A stretch of 64,000 bases of DNA, from assembly GCA_040437565.1 (NCBI GenBank), contig JBDOQK010000048.1, positions 214,022 through 278,021 on the forward strand. The letters are read 5' to 3'. A program made the translations under genes and the position numbers. Below, piece after piece: positions 1-8,845 of this stretch (position 1 is the first letter of the stretch; each line of letters starts with the position of its first letter). This DNA comes from Albugo candida. Taxonomy: Eukaryota > Oomycota > Peronosporomycetes > Albuginales. Under the pieces are notes generated by a model. The model had not been told where the DNA came from. It saw only the letters and a list, made by a program, of their open reading frames with translations, and ran no database searches.

Positions 1-147
1 AAGATCATTACCAAAGTGGAAGGCGAAGCTCTGGTGGCACATGCGGGATGGCGAAGACCTTTCTTCATCATCGTTCTCCTTTTTGTGGGGATGGTCGGGT
101 ACGCTTACCGAAAATACCAGCGATTGATGCGAACGCACTTGCTATAG
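1..147 (+). CDS. C-terminal end of a type I membrane protein (partial)
   Basis: The window opens inside a reading frame that runs 48 codons to a TAG. The visible tail has a short lumen-side stretch, one hydrophobic segment of about 18 residues (FFIIVLLFVGMVGYAY) and a basic cytosolic tail ending RKYQRLMRTHLL. This is the layout of a single-pass type I protein of the early secretory pathway. L-type lectin cargo receptors (VIP36/ERGIC-53-like) end in a similar way, but nothing in these residues proves that family. The 5' part lies outside the window, so neither the start nor the exon structure can be judged. The call as a membrane-protein tail is fairly safe; the lectin idea is only a guess. 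Confidence 0.6.
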   Translation, partial: KIITKVEGEALVAHAGWRRPFFIIVLLFVGMVGYAYRKYQRLMRTHLL

Positions 148-585
148 CTCTAGTCTTGCTTTTGTTTCTCAAAAATCAAATTGACTTGAAGCGTAAAAGT
201 GTGTCTTTCTGATCTTTTACTCACATTGAAGTGCAAGTGTTATTTACGCGATCGTGCTTGAGAGTGTGTTGGTGGCGTGTCTCTCTGACGGTAGAGCCGG
301 TTTATCGGTATATGGAGCTGATAAAGTCAGCATAGTGATTGTGCATGCCCTACCACTTTAGATGCATGCGACATGCGCGCGGAGAAACATCCGTGTCGGA
401 TACATAAACTAAGAGAAGTATTGTGTAGAGAGTGCAAAAAAAATGATTGAACTTTCTCCTTTGCGAGTAATCCACAAGGAGACAAGGCTAAAGCTTGGGC
501 GTTGATGAAGGCGTTGCAGTACCTTCGATTTCTATTTGACTAAAAAACATCGCACATCTCGAATCAAACTTCGTCTCACAGAGCA
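148..585. other. Intergenic stretch
   Basis: I see no open frame of note on either strand. The stretch probably holds the 3' end of the membrane-protein gene and the upstream region of the small gene that follows. No clear promoter motif stands out. Confidence 0.5.
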
Positions 586-918
586 ATGGTTTTGATTGCA
601 ACCGCTTACAACCGACCAATCAACCAATGCAATACCATCTATCCTGGATTCAATACAATTCAAACATCACAGTGTCGACAGCCCGCTCATCGGGTTTCCC
701 AACATGCGACGAACGTAAAAAGGAAAGTGAATAATGAATTCGTAGCGAAAACATGGAACGATGCCAATGGTTCCACATACGATTGGCATGATAAGCACGA
801 TGAAGATTTTGATGGATACCAGAAAGCAAGCAAATTGCAGCCATTTGCGTTTCATGACTACCCGGCCGGTGACTTGACCATTCAGGAAATAGATATGCTA
901 CATTACATTTTATCGTGA
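586..918 (+). CDS. Hypothetical protein, 110 residues
   Basis: An ATG-initiated frame of 110 codons with TGA stop. The product is polar, Asn/Gln/His-rich in the first half and acidic in the middle (HDKHDEDFDGYQ). It shows no signal peptide, no membrane segment and no motif I recognise. It lies 98 bases from the end of the convergent LETM1-like gene. The acidic composition and uninterrupted length argue for a real gene, but a frame of this size can arise by chance, so it needs transcript or orthologue support. Confidence 0.4.
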   Translation: MVLIATAYNRPINQCNTIYPGFNTIQTSQCRQPAHRVSQHATNVKRKVNNEFVAKTWNDANGSTYDWHDKHDEDFDGYQKASKLQPFAFHDYPAGDLTIQEIDMLHYILS

Positions 919-1016
919 AAGATAGTATATTCAGAACTTGACGTGTCGCTCAGTTGTCCATTCCAAAAGTAATGTTATTTTCAGATTATTGAAGCAATAT
1001 AGACAACACGAGTTAA

Positions 1017-2060
1017 TTAATTTTGTGACCCACTGGGGCCCTCTATTTCGACCAGAGCCGGCGCGTGACATATAAGCGACGTTGCGTATCTCATTACTTC
1101 ATTCTTGCTGTCCTTGCTGTACATGGATAACCACTGATTCAACGCACCACGCAGCTCTTGTACCTTTCCATAACCCGCAACAATGCCTCGATCCGAGCAA
1201 GCAAATTCCAGCTCGCTCAAACTCAAATCTTCTGTTCCTTCTTTTATCAGCATTAAATCATCAACGCGTAGCTCTTCCGCACGCCTGCACAAGTAGCGAA
1301 CGAGATATGATTTGGGCAAAAACGTATAGATGAAGGCTAATCCTGGATTGCTTGCATGTATTTGAGCCAATAAAGAAAGATGATCATCATTCAGCTTTTT
1401 GAGACATAATGGACCGCTCTCCTCGAAAAAAGGAGCAATTTTGTGCATCTCCAAAGGCGAAATATTCAGACTTTTATCATTGACAAGTAACATATTTTTG
1501 TGCTTTTCCGGTCCATCGCTTATGCTCATTATTGGGCGAAGGATCTGTTTGAGCTTGGGATGGTATTCCGTTCGTGTCAACGCGTCTTCCTGGAAAAAAC
1601 GAGTCTTTTGATCATCACTCCAGAATTGCCAAGGAAGCAGTTGCTTTGGAAACTTGTAACCCAGTATTGGGGCAGCATATCCGACCAATGGAACCGCAAA
1701 TAGCACCATTAGAGGCAACGACTTGAATAGATCACGATGAGCTTGCCTCACAATCATCATTTCTCTTCTAGATACGTTTGTTTGCGGAATCTCTGATTGA
1801 GAATTTTTATTGGCCGCTTGTGTCTGCTTTATACGATTACGGATGTGCCAAGCCTGTAGATTTTCTTGATAGAGTCCTTTGGTACCCTGCACGAATGGCT
1901 GCATCCATAGGGCCAATTTCTGCAGCGCCGATCCTTTTGTTTTCAAAGGAGTGTTCCCTTTCATGGAGGACAGACATTCACGTGCATCCCAGAACGTTGT
2001 CCGGTGGAATTTGCAAAGCACGCGCTTGTGACGCAATGAACATATTAGGATCGAGCTCAT
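1017..2060 (-). CDS. LETM1 domain-containing mitochondrial inner-membrane protein
   Basis: A single-exon frame of 347 residues. The N terminus is basic with few acidic residues (about residues 1-45), as expected for a mitochondrial presequence. The core carries the LETM1 signature: RREMMIVRQAHRDLFKSLP leads into a hydrophobic segment of about 25 residues (roughly 112-137), then KFPKQLLPWQFW. That is the membrane span followed by the ribosome-binding-like LETM1 domain. LETM1 family proteins sit in the inner mitochondrial membrane and act in K+/H+ (or Ca2+/H+) exchange and ribosome association. At 347 residues without a C-terminal coiled coil or EF-hand, this resembles the shorter LETMD1-type members rather than full LETM1. 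It lies 113 bases downstream of hemB on the same strand. Confidence 0.85.
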   Translation of the reverse strand: MSSILICSLRHKRVLCKFHRTTFWDARECLSSMKGNTPLKTKGSALQKLALWMQPFVQGTKGLYQENLQAWHIRNRIKQTQAANKNSQSEIPQTNVSRREMMIVRQAHRDLFKSLPLMVLFAVPLVGYAAPILGYKFPKQLLPWQFWSDDQKTRFFQEDALTRTEYHPKLKQILRPIMSISDGPEKHKNMLLVNDKSLNISPLEMHKIAPFFEESGPLCLKKLNDDHLSLLAQIHASNPGLAFIYTFLPKSYLVRYLCRRAEELRVDDLMLIKEGTEDLSLSELEFACSDRGIVAGYGKVQELRGALNQWLSMYSKDSKNEVMRYATSLICHAPALVEIEGPSGSQN

Positions 2061-2173
2061 TGGAATAGGAAAAATGAATGGTGTGGCACTAAAATGATGT
2101 AACCACCTTAACTACATGATACGAAGCTACCAACTCCACTTTTTATACAAAAAAGCAAGCCAAATTGTGACAA

Positions 2174-3163
2174 TCACCAATCAGCATAATTATCCAAAAT
2201 GTATGGGGCAAAATACGTGATCAGAATGCTGGCTCCTGCACGTAAAAGACTCATATGCGCTTCACGAACGATAGAGTTGAATGAATCAGTAGAGCTCCCA
2301 TAATCTTGTATCATTTTGTACTCACCAGACACGATATAACAAGCTACCGGGACGGTTTTCTTGGCGGCAAATACACTAACAATATCTCCATAGAACAGCG
2401 AAGGTTTGACAATGACAAAATCTGCACCTTCCGATACATCTCGATCAAACGCCAACATTGCGTGAGAAGTGCTACCAACAGGATGCTGATATCGTTGGCG
2501 ATCGCCTTTAAATGTGGATTCGACAGCGTTACGGAATGGAGCATATAAGCATGAAGCCTTTTTAGAGGTGTACGCCATTATCGATACATGCTGAAAGTTG
2601 TGCTCATTCAAAATAGTTCGTATAATTGCAATGCGATTGTCCATCATGTCAGAAGGACAAATCATTTGAGCACCAGCTTGTGCGTAAGCAAGCGCAATTA
2701 TAGCCAGTCGTTTAACACTTTCCTGATTATCAATAACGAGTTCTTCTCCGACGGTACGCAAAATACCACAATGACCATGATCGGTATACTCACAAAGGCA
2801 AACATCACAAGCAACAAGGAGACTTGGTATTTTCACACGAAGCTGTTGGATACACTCGATCACAGGCGTTGTCACAGTATCTGCACACTTTCCCGACGAA
2901 TCTTTATCTTGAACTACTCCAAATAGCATCACTGCTTTTAGGCCTTTCGCTTGTGCATCTTTTAGATGCGCAATAAGCGTAGAGAAAGAACCATCAGGTT
3001 GTCGGCCCCACTGCTTGTTGGGCTCCAATCCTTTGATATCACAGTCTTCATCACGTTGCGTCACGAATAAAGGGTAGATCAATTGAGATGGGTGAAACGA
3101 GGGCTCACTCCATCGTCTTTGTGCCGGGTGATGTAGACTCGAATGGAGAGCACTCCTGCTCAT
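2174..3163 (-). CDS. hemB: Delta-aminolevulinic acid dehydratase (porphobilinogen synthase)
   Basis: The 329-residue frame is full length for the family (about 330). The enzyme condenses two 5-aminolevulinate molecules to porphobilinogen in haem synthesis. The zinc site is the metazoan/fungal type, with three cysteines in ACDVCLCEYTDHGHCG (about 120-135). Both Schiff-base lysines are present: one in YTSKKASCLYAPFRNA, the other in VKPSLFYGD. The substrate arginines (APFR and GDR) and the following YQ are also there. The usual PPGARGLA stretch reads HPVGSTSHA, and the second lysine is followed by SLFYG rather than the common GMPYL, so the protein is divergent near the active site although the key residues stay. 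No plastid or mitochondrial presequence is evident, which fits a cytosolic enzyme. It is divergent to the kinesin-like gene across about 1.5 kb. Confidence 0.93.
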   Translation of the reverse strand: MSRSALHSSLHHPAQRRWSEPSFHPSQLIYPLFVTQRDEDCDIKGLEPNKQWGRQPDGSFSTLIAHLKDAQAKGLKAVMLFGVVQDKDSSGKCADTVTTPVIECIQQLRVKIPSLLVACDVCLCEYTDHGHCGILRTVGEELVIDNQESVKRLAIIALAYAQAGAQMICPSDMMDNRIAIIRTILNEHNFQHVSIMAYTSKKASCLYAPFRNAVESTFKGDRQRYQHPVGSTSHAMLAFDRDVSEGADFVIVKPSLFYGDIVSVFAAKKTVPVACYIVSGEYKMIQDYGSSTDSFNSIVREAHMSLLRAGASILITYFAPYILDNYADW

Positions 3164-4656
3164 TTTTATTAATTGAAAGAATACGATTGGTCTTTAAGTA
3201 TCCAATTAACCTACATCATTACATTGTTCATAGCGATTCAAATTGGTTAAAACATTTGGTTGCGTGGTTGTTAGTGTTTATAGGGTCCCTGCTGGGTTCT
3301 CAGGTACTGATTTGTCGTAACCAATGCATTGTAGTTCCCCGTGCGAATTTTCATCTATGTTCTGACTAGCATGCGAATGAATGGTATTATAGTCAGTACA
3401 GTTAGTAAGTAGGAATTGACATCTTTCGTGAGTGTTAAAGCTTTTCTTTTTCGTTGTAACAAGTGACTACCCAAAGAGAGTAAATATCCAACGCATCTAG
3501 CACTTCCATACTATAAATCTCTGTCAGATGTGTCGAGACCGCCAGCAACCTGCCCCGGGTATGACGAATTTCAAACGAACTGATATTTGGGGCAATGGTA
3601 TTTCAGCGCTAGTCACCGTCATAGAAGAAATGGCTACTTCGCAAACGATCTATTTCACATGACACAATGCATTTGTTCGACATCTATGTATATTATATTA
3701 CTAAGTCAGATAGTAGCACAATAGAGCTGCCACTTTTGTGGTAGCGACTCTTTAAACAGACCAGCCGCGAACATGGAATAAATCACTGCAAGAGGAATTG
3801 TCGGCGGGATTGTAATGGTTGAAGAATTTATTGTTACTTTTGCTACACACGCTTCTTGATGTGGACTTAAAACGTCTACTACTAGTAATTTACTGTATCG
3901 ATCGATTTATGGAATTATTCATATCGCACGTATAGACAATGCTCTCGTAAGTGCTATTTCAGGAATCTAATTTGGCTTAAAGAGCATTGGGGCATTATGA
4001 GCATATACTTCCCACCTTTTGGCGCATTCTGCGTTAGTTCTGAGCGCAACCTCGAAGTGATAAACGAGCATGATTAGTACAGCTTCTGTGAGCTGCTTCA
4101 TAACATTTTGTTTCACACAAATATGGGTAGCCAGCAACCGTACACATATGGGAGCACTAGATGTCGCGCACTTCGTGTTCGATTATCATTTCATCAGTTG
4201 GTATTAATCAGCGAATGCTTCCACGTAATCACTCCGCTTCAGCTTACAGGCAGGTTTAAATCAGACGATATAGACCTGTGTTTGCATCATATCCTATTTG
4301 TAGAGAAATATCTCTACAGGTAAGGATTACCAACTGAGAGTACCATTAGTACGGGTCAGCGTACAGTCTATTACTGCAATGATACCACACGCACAATCCT
4401 TTCCGAAGGGTAATTCTTATAGTAGCCCCCAACACCAGCATTCACTCATCGTACGTAAACGCTTTCTAGCTCAACTTGCCTAAAACTCATGCTTGCGGCT
4501 TGATGCATACTCGAGTCATGAAAAGCTCTCGCCCAAGTCCTCTTCGTATAGGCTCTGTCCTCTTCATGCTGAGACGCTTCAACTCGCGTCTATTCATACA
4601 ATTCCAATCAGTCCGCTGACAACTCTCTGCGTACATGCGGGCAAAGTCGCTACAAC
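3164..4656. other. Divergent intergenic region between hemB and the kinesin-like gene
   Basis: About 1.5 kb between two diverging genes, so it should carry both promoters. The longest frame of its own is 71 codons (4108-4323, +), with no recognisable content, and I do not call it. No repeat or RNA gene is obvious. An exon further upstream for the kinesin-like gene cannot be excluded, because the region just before 4657 has open stretches on the + strand. Confidence 0.4.
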
Positions 4657-7600
4657 ATGGGCGACAACGATACTCTCACACAATTGAGACATGTTCAACG
4701 CGCACATATTTCTGCTAAAATCTCCTGCAATCCATTTCCATCAGTTCGAACGCACACCGCAGAAAAACAACGCGCGCATTCACAAAGCACATTCGAGACG
4801 CGCCGTTCTCAGCGCAATAAACTCGCTATGTCATCCCCACTCTGCAATTCTGTTGTCGACACTTTGAGCGCAAGAATCCAACATCCACGCATATCGACAC
4901 TTTGTGCATGCATTTCGATGCAGCAGGAAGAAATACAAACGTTGAGACAGAATTTGAGAGAAACGCGATTCGAGCTGCTACGAAGCGAAATAGAATATCA
5001 GGAGTTGTTTCAAGAGCGTAAGCTGATTCAAATCGAGACAGACGCACTCAATACCGACGTACAACGCTTAACGATGGAGCTCGGTCAGCGAGGTGAGCAA
5101 GTACGAAAGCTGTTAGAAAAGAGGAACCAATATAAAGCAAAGTATAAGCATTCGGAGCGGGAGAAACAAGTATCTGAGCGAAAAATACACGAAATTCGCG
5201 CTGAAAGCGATCAATTACTACAGCAAGTACAAAAAGCTCGTGACGCGCGAGACCGCATGCAACATCTTTACATTCAGCTTAAAGACGCTGCAACTTCTTC
5301 ACTATCCGCACAGTTGTCATCGCAAGTCGCAATTGAGCCCGTATCGGAAATCTCTCTTGTAGAGTGGAAACGAATTTATCGGCGTCGTATCCATAAAGTT
5401 GCGGTGAGCACACTTTTGGGCATGCGGACGCTCCGGAAGTCTTTGTTTTGTATTCGGGCTCCTGCATTCGAGCTTCGAGAAGAAATGCTGAGGTTCACAG
5501 CTGCGTTACACGGTCCATTAATGAGTCTTGTGAAGCACTCACAAAAGGCTGAGAGTGCGTGTGCCAAAGCTTTATTGTTGGACAGTTCTTTACAAAGCTC
5601 ACAACTCGCACGCTGTCAATTACAGGAAGAATTGTGGAGGTCACGGAACAACGTCTCACTTGTGTGCCAATTGTATTATCCGTATGAAAATACAGAGGAA
5701 AACCCAGGCAAGAAAGTCGTTTTTCTGGAGGAAAACACGCACGACGGTCTTTTGGATGTGTCGATCGATGAGGCAAATCGACAAGTGGTCCTACGGGATC
5801 ACAGTCGATCTCAAAAGCGGGAAAAATGCTCGACACTGGAAATTCGGCTTGACTGTATCGAGTCGGATGGACCGGGTATTCAAGACGTTGAGAGTTTCTG
5901 TCCCTTGTTGGAAAGTGTGTTGGATGGGTACAACGGCCTTTGTCTCTATATTGACACACTCGCATCCACCGGATCATTTGAAGACGGTCTGAAAGTCTTA
6001 AATGCACTTTACGATAAAAGTGCACGCAAGTCTTCTCAGGGCGCTTTGCGTCATTTTAAGCTGAAAATGAGCTTTGCTGCTGTTTACGGTGACAATGTTT
6101 GCGACTTGTTGACGTCGAATCTGAGCGTTCTTCCAGTGACAACTGAGTACGAACCGCTGCTTACTTTTGTGGAGAGAGATTTCGATGAGGCTAGTGATCT
6201 GATGATGAAAGGAGTGGCCAGGCTGAACACTGAAAGTGGACACAGTATGCGATCAGCGCATCGAGTCCTTACAGTGAACGTGATATTTGAAAAAGGGTCG
6301 ACTGCGTACACCACAAAACTTCAAATTCTGCAATCGACTGGAAAGCAGATTCCTGAAATTGGAGCTCTTCTACAGCTTTTAGAAGATGCTCGTACCAGCG
6401 AGGAGATCGAGACACATCAAAATCGGGCTCTCCTTTCACTTCTGAAAGATACCACGCGATCGAACGATAAGCTCCTTTTGGTGTTGAACGTACCCGCTAC
6501 CTCCACTCAGCGCTCGCTTCCAATCGATTCGGACACATTCCGCATGTTTCAGGCAATACAGGGTATTCGTGTAATAAATCGACAGCAGATACCGCCCATA
6601 TTCGAAGCTCATCCACCAGGGGCACCACATACGCTCCCCAAATCCGAAAGCTTAAACGACACACACGATGAAAAACCCGGTAGAATTCGACCACAATCTC
6701 CACAATATTCCGTGTATGCAAAACAGCTAACAGAGCGCCTGAACGTCAAAGCCTCAGCTCAAATGAAACCCTTATCGAAAGAAAATAGCGAGACGAAAAT
6801 GAGTGAAATTCCGAGAATTCCGCCCAAATTGCTGCTTGATTCCTCAATAAAGAGAATTGCATCGCGAGCACCGTCTCCACTCAACAAACATGCAGACAGA
6901 TGTCTTTCCGCTTCCAAAATTCGCGTTCCTCAGGGAGCAGCAGCTCGAATGGATGCTGTCAAGGTGATAGAGCCAAAACAAAGGGTACAAGAAAGATTGG
7001 GCGGCGTCTTATTAAGCACAAAACAGGCACAAGCGTATGAGAAGCAAATTGTCGAAAAAAACAAACTTTTGGCTTCTGATTCCTTTCGCACACTTTCCAG
7101 TCGTCCAACTGTTCCACAAATCGGAATTAATCGAATTCGAACACCGACATCTAACGCGAAAAACGCTNNNNNNNNNNNNNNNNNNNNNNNNNNNNNNNNN
7201 NNNNNNNNNNNNNNNNNNNNNNNNNNNNNNNNNNNNNNNNNNNNNNNNNNNNNNNNNNNNNNNNNNNAACCCGGTAGAATTCGACCACAATCTCCACAAT
7301 ATTCCGTGTATGCAAAACAGCTAACAGAGCGCCTGAACGTCAAAGCCTCAGCTCAAATGAAACCCTTATCGAAAGAAAATAGCGAGACGAAAATGAGTGA
7401 AATTCCGAGAATTCCGCCCAAATTGCTGCTTGATTCCTCAATAAAGAGAATTGCATCGCGAGCACCGTCTCCACTCAACAAACATGCAGACAGATGTCTT
7501 TCCGCTTCCAAAATTCGCGTTCCTCAGGGAGCAGCAGCTCGAATGGATGCTGTCAAGGTGATAGAGCCAAAACAAAGGGTACAAGAAAGATTGGGCGGCG

Positions 7601-7794
7601 TCTTATTAAGCACAAAACAGGCACAAGCGTATGAGAAGCAAATTGTCGAAAAAAACAAACTTTTGGCTTCTGATTCCTTTCGCACACTTTCCAGTCGTCC
7701 AACTGTTCCACAAATCGGAATTAATCGAATTCGAACACCGACATCTAACGCGAAAAACGCTCAGCAACCACAGCGAAGAGCGCCATTCAGATAA
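4657..7794 (+). CDS. Kinesin-14-like coiled-coil protein with degenerate motor (pseudo-motor)
   Basis: The assembled frame is 1,045 codons, but it contains a 100-N gap and a 494-base duplicated contig end, so the true product is about 847 residues. Order: basic N terminus (1-85); heptad-rich coiled coil (about 90-225); a kinesin-14-type neck (LQEELWRSRNNVSLVCQ, near 320-336); a motor-like fold to about 640; and a basic, Ser/Pro-rich tail. Motor landmarks can be aligned. VLDGYNGLCLYIDTLASTGS sits where VLDGYN...GQTGSGKT is expected. FAAVYGDNVCDLL matches the EIYNE..DLL strand. GHSMRSAH stands for NxxSSRSH, and RALLSLLKDTTRSNDKLLLVL for the SKLTxLLQDSLGG helix. The P-loop, switch I serines and DLAGSE switch II are gone, so ATP hydrolysis is not expected. 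This resembles the yeast Vik1/Cik1 state, where a nucleotide-free motor-homology domain pairs with an active kinesin-14. Function is inferred. A downstream ATG at residue 58 could be the start. Confidence 0.75.
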   Translation: MGDNDTLTQLRHVQRAHISAKISCNPFPSVRTHTAEKQRAHSQSTFETRRSQRNKLAMSSPLCNSVVDTLSARIQHPRISTLCACISMQQEEIQTLRQNLRETRFELLRSEIEYQELFQERKLIQIETDALNTDVQRLTMELGQRGEQVRKLLEKRNQYKAKYKHSEREKQVSERKIHEIRAESDQLLQQVQKARDARDRMQHLYIQLKDAATSSLSAQLSSQVAIEPVSEISLVEWKRIYRRRIHKVAVSTLLGMRTLRKSLFCIRAPAFELREEMLRFTAALHGPLMSLVKHSQKAESACAKALLLDSSLQSSQLARCQLQEELWRSRNNVSLVCQLYYPYENTEENPGKKVVFLEENTHDGLLDVSIDEANRQVVLRDHSRSQKREKCSTLEIRLDCIESDGPGIQDVESFCPLLESVLDGYNGLCLYIDTLASTGSFEDGLKVLNALYDKSARKSSQGALRHFKLKMSFAAVYGDNVCDLLTSNLSVLPVTTEYEPLLTFVERDFDEASDLMMKGVARLNTESGHSMRSAHRVLTVNVIFEKGSTAYTTKLQILQSTGKQIPEIGALLQLLEDARTSEEIETHQNRALLSLLKDTTRSNDKLLLVLNVPATSTQRSLPIDSDTFRMFQAIQGIRVINRQQIPPIFEAHPPGAPHTLPKSESLNDTHDEKPGRIRPQSPQYSVYAKQLTERLNVKASAQMKPLSKENSETKMSEIPRIPPKLLLDSSIKRIASRAPSPLNKHADRCLSASKIRVPQGAAARMDAVKVIEPKQRVQERLGGVLLSTKQAQAYEKQIVEKNKLLASDSFRTLSSRPTVPQIGINRIRTPTSNAKNAXXXXXXXXXXXXXXXXXXXXXXXXXXXXXXXXXXPGRIRPQSPQYSVYAKQLTERLNVKASAQMKPLSKENSETKMSEIPRIPPKLLLDSSIKRIASRAPSPLNKHADRCLSASKIRVPQGAAARMDAVKVIEPKQRVQERLGGVLLSTKQAQAYEKQIVEKNKLLASDSFRTLSSRPTVPQIGINRIRTPTSNAKNAQQPQRRAPFR
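6674..7761. repeat. Assembly gap with duplicated contig ends (494 bases)
   Basis: Bases 6674-7167 and 7268-7761 are the same sequence, separated by exactly 100 N. This is two overlapping contig ends that were scaffolded but not merged. The kinesin-like frame stays open because the offset (594) is a multiple of three, which gives a false internal repeat of the tail. Confidence 0.95.
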
Positions 7795-7806
7795 TAACAT
7801 TAAAAA

Positions 7807-8682
7807 ATGACAGTACACATTTCGGAAAACGCAGATGACGTGGGGAAAGCGGTAGGCGCATTGGTGGACACATTGAGCTCAAATGCGATACAAACAAACG
7901 GGCGATTCACAATCGCCATCTCTGGAGGATCCCTCCCCAAAGTACGTCCCAATTGCTGCAGTCTCAAGCATTTAGTGAACGTCATGACAGATTTTACAAA
8001 GCGGATTGGAAGCGATGGCGTCGGCAAATATCGACTTTACAAAATGGCACGTATTTTTCGCAGATGAGCGTTGTGTGGCTTTGGATCATGCTGACAGCAA
8101 TTATAGAGCGTGTCATGAAGCGTTCTTCAGTCGGGTAGGTTTTCGAGTCGCAAAACAGCTTCTAAGCAGTTTTGTTGTTGAAAGGTGTCGATCCCAAGAG
8201 ATCAGATTTACACCATCGATTCCGTCGACGATTCGAGCAAGGCAGCAAAGATTTATGAAGACCAGCTCCGTAATGTGTTTGGCGAGCCTGATGTACCCAC
8301 TTTCGATCTCATATTGCTGGGAATGGGTCCAGACGGACACACTTGCTCATTGTTCCCCGACCATCCTCTGCTCTTGGAGAAGACGAAATGGGTCGCTAGA
8401 ATACAGGATTCACCAAAACCACCAGCAGAACGCATCACATTGACGCTTCCTGTGGTCAACAATGCACATCATGTAAGGCCTGTGATCGCTTATGGATGTT
8501 TGCTTATAGTCGTTCTTCAGGTCGCTTTTGTCGTCACGGGAGCCAACAAAGCAGAAACACTACAAGCGATTTTGCAAAACGAAAAGATCGTGGAAGCTCA
8601 AAAATTACCTGCAGGGATGATTCAACCTCGTCAAGGCAAAGTTGAATGGTTTCTGGATGCAGCAGCAGCTTCCAAATTGTGA
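7807..8682 (+). CDS. pgl: 6-phosphogluconolactonase (four exons)
   Basis: Hydrolyses 6-phosphogluconolactone to 6-phosphogluconate in the oxidative pentose phosphate pathway (cytosol). I derive exons 7807-7941, 7991-8134, 8185-8472 and 8521-8682, giving 242 residues, the normal family size. All three introns are phase 0, GT-AG, and 49, 50 and 48 bases long. The spliced product has the family landmarks: ISGGSLPK near the N terminus; [40 protein letters not shown]; and [11 protein letters not shown], which follows NNAHH across the third junction. The HisSol-type motif FADER and the [13 protein letters not shown] motif are intact. The third intron contains no stop and is a multiple of three, so an unspliced read-through form would add 16 residues. 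The gene starts 12 bases after the kinesin-like stop on the same strand, which is unusually tight. Confidence 0.92.
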
Positions 8683-8845
8683 TCAAGTGTTTGGGAGCAT
8701 GGCAGCCTGTTGATAGTCAAGTTCAATCGATGATAACCTTTCGGAATGAATAAAGTGGTATGGAACAATACGACGAAAAGCACTTTGGAAGCTAATATAT
8801 CTCTCAATATCAATACGTTTGAAATCAAAATGATCTGGTGCATTG

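Noticed and set aside
3088-3369. 93-codon + frame overlapping the hemB start
   Set aside because: Overlaps the conserved N terminus of hemB on the other strand and matches nothing.
5495-6025. 176-codon open frame on the minus strand inside the kinesin-like gene
   Set aside because: It lies fully antisense to a frame with clear motor homology and has no recognisable content; a shadow frame.
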